This document shows, in pieces, positions 41,158 to 45,331 of a stretch of DNA of 45,331 bases. Position 1 is the first letter of the stretch. Each line of letters begins with the position of its first letter. The stretch spans positions 1 to 45,331 of the forward strand of contig JAHDSC010000054.1 in the NCBI GenBank assembly GCA_018432925.1. The letters are read 5' to 3'. A program made the position numbers and the translations under genes. The DNA comes from Desulfobacterales bacterium. Its GTDB lineage: Bacteria > Desulfobacterota > Desulfobacteria > Desulfobacterales > JAHDSC01. The notes under the pieces were generated by a model that was given only the letters and a program-made list of their open reading frames with translations, made no database searches and was not told the origin of the DNA.

Positions 41158-42045
41158 GTGACGGATGGGAAAACATATCAGCTTACGTGGGGTCCTCATC
41201 GCCTGGTACTTGGTGAGCGGACCTGTGTGATGGGTATTCTGAATGTAACGCCCGATTCGTTTTCCGACGGGGGCTTGTTTTTCCACACCGATGCGGCAGT
41301 GGCTCACGGAGAAAAACTGTTTGAGGATGGAGCCGACATTATTGACGTCGGAGGGGAATCCACCCGCCCCTTTTCCGATCCGACATCGGCGGAAGAAGAA
41401 ATCCGCCGGGTGATTCCAGTGATTGAAAACCTCGCAAAACGGGTTTCCGTTCCCATATCCGTCGATACGACCAAGGCGTCGGTAGCCAGGCTTGCCATGG
41501 ACGCGGGAGCCTCGATAATAAACGATATCGGCTCTCTTCGGTTGGATCCGGAAATGGCGGATGTCGCCGCCCGGTACCAGGTACCGCTGATTTTGATGCA
41601 TATGCGCGGAACCCCCAAAACCATGCAGACCCTGACCGCCTATGATGACCTCATCGAAGAGATCAAAACATTTCTGCGGGACGCAATTCTTCGAGCTGCC
41701 GAAAAAGGGATTCCAAAATCGAGAATCATTATCGATCCGGGAATCGGTTTCGGAAAAACAACCGAACAAAATCTTCGGATTATCAATCAGCTTCATGAAT
41801 TCACGACTCTGGATGCCCCGATTCTCGTCGGGGCATCCAGAAAATCCTTCATAAGAAAAACCCTGGGTAACGGGTTCGGAGAAGAACCTGGTTATGCGGT
41901 TCCGGCGATCGAAATCGGCACGCAGGCCGCAATTGCCGCGGCAGTCCTACACGGTGCCCACATCATGCGAGTCCATGATGTTGCCGCTGCCCGCGCGACC
42001 GTAAAAATTATCGACGCCATCAAAAATGCAAAAAACAGCCACTAG
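41158..42045 (+). CDS. folP: Dihydropteroate synthase
   Basis: FolP joins p-aminobenzoate to hydroxymethyl-dihydropterin pyrophosphate in folate synthesis and is the sulfonamide target. Seen: CVMGILNVTPDSFSDGG, DIIDVGGESTRPF, SVDTTKASVA, MHMRGTPKTM, IIDPGIGFGKTTEQN and LVGASRKSFI, covering all pterin and phosphate contacts of the TIM barrel. I prefer the GTG at 41158, giving about 295 aa and a family-like N-terminus; a TTG at 41059 overlapping the ftsH stop would add 33 atypical residues. A perfect 13-bp inverted repeat lies within the gene at about 41811-41844. Confidence 0.93.
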   Translation: MTDGKTYQLTWGPHRLVLGERTCVMGILNVTPDSFSDGGLFFHTDAAVAHGEKLFEDGADIIDVGGESTRPFSDPTSAEEEIRRVIPVIENLAKRVSVPISVDTTKASVARLAMDAGASIINDIGSLRLDPEMADVAARYQVPLILMHMRGTPKTMQTLTAYDDLIEEIKTFLRDAILRAAEKGIPKSRIIIDPGIGFGKTTEQNLRIINQLHEFTTLDAPILVGASRKSFIRKTLGNGFGEEPGYAVPAIEIGTQAAIAAAVLHGAHIMRVHDVAAARATVKIIDAIKNAKNSH

Positions 42046-42370
42046 ATCCATAACCGTTTTTCCTGCAAAGCCCCGAATCGATATCTGAATTGTGGAAGCC
42101 TTGCCTTATACCGGTACCATTCTTCGCCTCCCGTGATGAGCATTCGAATCAAAGAACCCATATACTCAAGAAAACGCATCAAGAATTCTCCGGATCTCAG
42201 GGCTTTCAAATCCGGCTGTCCGACGAGGCACGCAGCCATAACGCGGCCGATGAAAATAGTGCGAGTATTCGCCTGAAATATTTATCGTAATATTGACGAA
42301 GCGGTAAAAAAGCGCTATGGGTCTCCGAATTGCGAATCCGACCGATCCCATGGGGTTTCCTTTTACCCGA
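42046..42370. other. Gap between folP and coaX; possible gene remnant on the minus strand
   Basis: No convincing gene. On the minus strand an open frame from an ATG at 42239 to 42042 (65 codons, including EFLMRFLEYMGSLIRMLI and GEEWYRYKARLPQF) looks protein-like but lacks a ribosome binding site and would converge into the folP stop. It may be a decayed gene fragment. Confidence 0.3.
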
Positions 42371-42414
42371 TTGAACCGCAACAGCGAGTGCATTCCCCGC
42401 AGCTTGCCACGGGG
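42371..42414 (-). repeat. Double-hairpin repeat family C, inverted partial copy
   Basis: Read on the minus strand: CCCCGTGGCAAGCTGCGGGG, AATGCACTCGCTGTTGCGG, TTCAATC. This nearly matches the second half of the copy at 6352-6395. It ends about 30 bp upstream of coaX. Confidence 0.75.
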
Positions 42415-42446
42415 TTCTGCAATTACGAAACAAGGAGTTCCCGATC

Positions 42447-43211
42447 ATGCTTCTGGTCATTGATGTTGGAAATACGAATACGGTTTTAGGAATCTACAAC
42501 GATAATCACCTGGTTGAAACCTGGCGGATACGCACGGAGAAAAATGCCACCGCGGATGAGTTCCACATCCTGGCTGCCGGCCTGTTCGCGGGAAGCGGTA
42601 TTGAATCCGGACAGATCGACAAAACAATTATCTCCTCCGTAGTTCCGCCCGTAGTAAAAATAATTGATTCCTTCTGCCGAAAATACCTGGAGCATCCTCC
42701 ACTCGTGGTCGATGCCGAATGCTTTCCCGAAATGCCGATCCTTTACCCCAATCCCGCGGAACTGGGAGCGGACCGAATCGTCAATGCGGTGGCGGCATTC
42801 CGGAAATACCAAACCAGCCTGATCGTGATCGATTTCGGAACGGCCACAACCTTTGATGCGATTACATCGAAAGGGGAGTATCTGGGAGGAGCGATCAGTC
42901 CGGGAATCATGATTTCCGCGGAAGCCCTGTTTCAAAAAGCATCCAAGCTCCCCCGGGTCGAAAATTTTACCGCTCCTGAAAAAGCAATCGGGAAAACCAC
43001 GGAAAGCAGCATGAGATCCGGTATCATTTACGGTTATGCGGGTCTTGTGGATGGAATCGTGGAGCGAATGAAGATCGAAATGGGTACGGAACCCCGGGTG
43101 ATCGCAACCGGAGGGCTGGCAGCAATCATGAAAAATGCAACAAAATCAATTGAAGCGGTGGAACCCTTCCTGACCCTGGAGGGACTGAGAATTATCGGAA
43201 GCGGCCGATAA
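42447..43211 (+). CDS. coaX: Type III pantothenate kinase
   Basis: CoaX phosphorylates pantothenate, the first step of CoA synthesis; type III enzymes are ASKHA-fold and feedback-resistant. Seen: the phosphate motif LLVIDVGNTNTVLGIY at the N-terminus, SSVVPPV, the pantothenate-binding GADRIVNAVAA, IDFGTATTFDAI (second phosphate loop) and GGAISPGI. The late VIATGGLA closes the nucleotide site. At 254 aa it is full length. AAGGAG precedes the ATG. A family C repeat sits between it and folP, and it is probably transcribed from its own promoter or by readthrough. Confidence 0.96.
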   Translation: MLLVIDVGNTNTVLGIYNDNHLVETWRIRTEKNATADEFHILAAGLFAGSGIESGQIDKTIISSVVPPVVKIIDSFCRKYLEHPPLVVDAECFPEMPILYPNPAELGADRIVNAVAAFRKYQTSLIVIDFGTATTFDAITSKGEYLGGAISPGIMISAEALFQKASKLPRVENFTAPEKAIGKTTESSMRSGIIYGYAGLVDGIVERMKIEMGTEPRVIATGGLAAIMKNATKSIEAVEPFLTLEGLRIIGSGR

Positions 43212-43337
43212 AAAAACCGATTCCGGCTGAGTGTTCATCCACCGGTGCAATAAATACAGGGCGGTTGCGTTTTCTGTTCATCCCGACCCACACGGAAGGT
43301 TCGGCCGCTATTTGCTATTATACCGGTTTGCCGCGCT

Positions 43338-43997
43338 TCATTCGAACTCCAGTATACCGAATGACCGGGGAAGATGGAAATTCGGCTTTGGACAATCAAC
43401 CGGTGCCCATGTCAACCAGTGCGGGTGGGATGTTTTGTCGGCGCATTTGTAAAAATTCGCCCGCCACGAAACCCTTGGTCCGGGCGTAACCAACCGGCAG
43501 TATCTTTTCAGCAAGGAGATGGGAATCTCGTACGCAACGGTCCATGTGACCGGTTTCTCGATTTCCGGGTCGATAATGTGCGGCAATGAATGCGCGCGTT
43601 TTATCCGGTTGCACTCGCTCTTCGGGATTACATGCCTGCCTTTTCCCGGCTCCTCCTGAAAATGAAAAAGCATGGTTCCGCCGCAGTTCATCTCAAGGTT
43701 GAAGTAGCCTCCGGACAGATCCGAGTTCGGTGTAAAAAAGAATTCGACGCAGCTGTCCTCCCAGACATGATCCTGATCCTCTGCGGCCACTGCCCGAACG
43801 TATCGGTCCTCGACCCGGAACATCACGTAAATCGCCATGTCGTCATAGGCAATCTTTACCTCCGTCTTTGGAAAATGGTCGGGTTTTTTCCCCATGAAAT
43901 TCTGAATCCGCTCGGACGAAATGTCTTTCCAAGGGGATCGATCCCAGACCGCATCACACTTCGGAGGAATAGCCAGTCTTGTTACCTTGCAGAACAT
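43338..43997 (-). CDS. Carbohydrate-binding family 9-like protein
   Basis: This 219-aa protein resembles the DOMON/CBM9-like domain: AIPPKCDAVWDRSPWKDISS near the start, KIAYDDMAIYVMFRVEDRYV, VWEDSCVEFFFTPN, GGYFNLEMNCGGTMLFHF, and the late VSWRANFYKCADKTSHPHWLTWAPV. This is the pattern of family 9-like sugar-binding proteins, which fold as beta-sandwiches and often accompany glycan degradation. No signal peptide is visible, which is unusual for such a domain. The ATG at 43997 has AAGG close by. It is convergent with coaX and has no glycoside hydrolase nearby. Confidence 0.82.
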   Translation of the reverse strand: MFCKVTRLAIPPKCDAVWDRSPWKDISSERIQNFMGKKPDHFPKTEVKIAYDDMAIYVMFRVEDRYVRAVAAEDQDHVWEDSCVEFFFTPNSDLSGGYFNLEMNCGGTMLFHFQEEPGKGRHVIPKSECNRIKRAHSLPHIIDPEIEKPVTWTVAYEIPISLLKRYCRLVTPGPRVSWRANFYKCADKTSHPHWLTWAPVDCPKPNFHLPRSFGILEFE

Positions 43998-44655
43998 ACC
44001 TTGATTTCTTCATTGGAAAAAAAGCATTACACCCGGATTTCAGAGGGGCGATTAATTATTATTCATTTGCTATATCAGTCAGCTTAATTGGATCCACCTC
44101 AATTCACACTTGCTCGTGTAAACGGCCTTGCGCTGGTTGTCGGGGGCGGTTACCTGATAAAAACTCCTGGAAAGGCGGTCCACAAAGAATGAGCCATGTC
44201 CAATATCCATGGATCTGTCAATCTCTGCCGCACGGACACAACATAGTTTGGGAATCAAATAATGTCAAATATGGAAATCTGCCCCCTCCCTATTTTTTAA
44301 TGGCACCCCTGCCCCATTTCAATTAAATCAAAAAATCAAATGCCCCCTCAGAGTTTCATATCAAAGGCATACTACGTTTTAATGTTCATACTGAACCACC
44401 TCACCTTGACAGTCGTAGATATAGAACCATTCCATGATCGCCGCAAGCACACGCTATCTAATGATGTCGGAGGCTCCAAAATATAATCTGATGTTCACAT
44501 CAAGCCCATGAACGTTGGAGTATAACAAGTTTTTCTCTGCGTCTTAGCGCCTTTGCACGAGTAGTGTTTTACTCTCTTGTAATCCGAAAGCGGAGGGAGA
44601 GCATCCCTTGGAGGGCCCTTGTTGCCCACCGGTGCCTTACTAGGGCTTGGTGATG
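43998..44655. other. Long intergenic region with possible gene fragment
   Basis: No intact gene. On the minus strand between about 44235 and 44080 a frame without start codon is open for about 50 codons (containing DIGHGSFFVDRLSRSFYQVT and APDNQRKAVYTSK). A +1 shift near its end would continue EVDPIKLTDIANE to a stop, suggesting a frameshifted remnant of unknown family. The segment near 44535-44575 (CTCTGCGTCTTAGCGCC) resembles a common low-complexity intergenic sequence. No repeat of families A to D was found here. Confidence 0.35.
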
Positions 44656-45331
44656 TCAGATTATCCTTTTCCGAATAAACGTTGCAATGCCATCGACCAT
44701 GGTGACGATGACCAGGATTGCAATCAGAATCACCGTTAGTTGCTGATAGAAGAAAAGTCTCATACTGGTAATCAGTTCAAACCCGATCCCTCCTGCGCCG
44801 ACAATACCCAAAATGGTGGAAGACCTGAAATTCATTTCCCACCGGAAAAGGCTCAAAGAAACAAATTCGGGCATGATCTGGGGTACGACGGCATGGACAA
44901 TGATCTGCGATTTCCGAGCACCTGTTGCCATAAGCGCTTCGATGGGACCCGGATCGGTATGCTCTATTGAGTCTGCAAGGAACTTCCCCATCATCCCGGC
45001 AGAGTGAAACGCCAACGCCAGTACTCCGGGGAATGGCCCCAAGCCGACAGCCGCAACGAAGACAATCGCAAAAATCATCTCTGGTATTGCACGGGCAGTA
45101 TTCAAAATCAATCGACTGGCATAATATGTCAGTCGATATGGAGAGATGTTCCTGGCTGATAAGAGCCCTAAAGGGATCGCAAACATAACTCCGAGAGTTG
45201 TTCCCCAGATGGAAATCTGAATGGTTTCAATAATAGGCCCTGCTAAGCGGGGAAGTATCGAAAAATCAGGAGGAAAAGCCCGGGAGAGGATGTCGACAAT
45301 TCCCGAAAATCCGGTACTGAGTTCTCGAAGA
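44656..45331 (-). CDS. phnE: Phosphonate-type ABC transporter permease (PhnE-like), 5' end beyond the window
   Basis: The minus frame is open from the window edge to the TAG/TAA stop at 44656. It encodes PIIETIQISIWGTTLGVMFA, PLGLLSARNISPYRLTYYAS, the conserved cytoplasmic loop EALMATGARKSQIIVHAVVPQIMPEF (the EAA loop that contacts the ATPase), and FRSSTILGIVGAGGIGFELI, followed by a last helix and IRKRII. This is the PhnE pattern, the channel of phosphonate or phosphite uptake systems. At least 225 residues are visible; the N-terminal helix is missing because the gene runs off the window. phnC and phnD, if present, should lie beyond 45331. Confidence 0.9.
   Translation of the reverse strand, partial: LRELSTGFSGIVDILSRAFPPDFSILPRLAGPIIETIQISIWGTTLGVMFAIPLGLLSARNISPYRLTYYASRLILNTARAIPEMIFAIVFVAAVGLGPFPGVLALAFHSAGMMGKFLADSIEHTDPGPIEALMATGARKSQIIVHAVVPQIMPEFVSLSLFRWEMNFRSSTILGIVGAGGIGFELITSMRLFFYQQLTVILIAILVIVTMVDGIATFIRKRII

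Noticed and set aside
1-45331. CRISPR array, integrase, phage or plasmid origin
   Set aside because: No regularly spaced direct repeats, no cas, integrase or replication genes were seen; the repeats present are dispersed MITE-like elements.

Overview
The window (about 45 kb, moderate GC) looks like a chromosomal segment of a Desulfobacterota (former Deltaproteobacteria) bacterium, probably an anaerobic Desulfobacterales-like lineage. This is an inference from an octaheme periplasmic cytochrome c, an AmrS-type radical SAM protein, DUF3568 and DUF2267 proteins, the tilS-ftsH-folP order, and long intergenic regions filled with short dispersed repeats. No 16S rRNA or other phylogenetic marker is present to settle it.

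Layout. 1-3400 is a decayed, mobile-DNA-rich zone: a broken O-methyltransferase, a 123-bp triple-hairpin element, EthD and LysE-type genes, the C-terminal stub of an old-yellow-enzyme gene cut at the edge of a RayT (Y1 transposase) element, and that element itself. 3390-6500 holds an exported protein built from two exact-period 101-residue repeats, a periplasmic Cache protein, and a promoter/structured-RNA/tandem-terminator unit. 6542-11165 is a complete branched-chain-amino-acid-type ABC importer operon (binding protein, two permeases, two ATPases). 11626-14543 (minus) is a three-gene cluster of exported proteins: an RPSAP-repeat protein, a UPF0489/arginase-like-TPR fusion and a CARDB-like protein. 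14640-21050 is housekeeping: tRNA-Glu(CUC), a PLDc_N-like membrane protein, MltB, RadA, RlmE, YebC, NadA and LolA.

21231-27750 carries an aminotransferase behind a long terminator-containing leader, then (minus) an ABC-2 exporter, PepT, a double-zinc-ribbon thioredoxin and an unrecognised 303-aa protein. 28263-33651 (plus) has the octaheme cytochrome, a DUF2267 protein, an unknown 264-aa protein, AmrS and an acyl-CoA synthetase. 33713-36777 (minus) has dnaK, grpE and a large-type (Bacillus-like, Alu-domain-containing) SRP RNA. 37211-43211 (plus) has a DUF3568 lipoprotein, TilS, FtsH, FolP and CoaX. The end carries a CBM9-like protein and a phosphonate-type ABC permease that runs off the window.

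The most striking unexplained structure is in the DNA between genes. At least four families of short non-coding repeats recur: (A) three 142-143 bp MITEs with 15-bp inverted ends and 4-bp TTAR target duplications; (B) two 124-142 bp elements with AGTGGTTTCAAAACC ends; (C) five copies of a double-hairpin element (CCCCG..GCAAGC..CGGGG modules) sitting upstream of transcription units; (D) the 123-bp triple-hairpin element. Two loci (before liv and before the aminotransferase) pair a consensus-like promoter with about 200-300 nt of RNA that ends in two consecutive intrinsic terminators, the first built on a CCATGG stem; these are candidate small RNAs or attenuating leaders.
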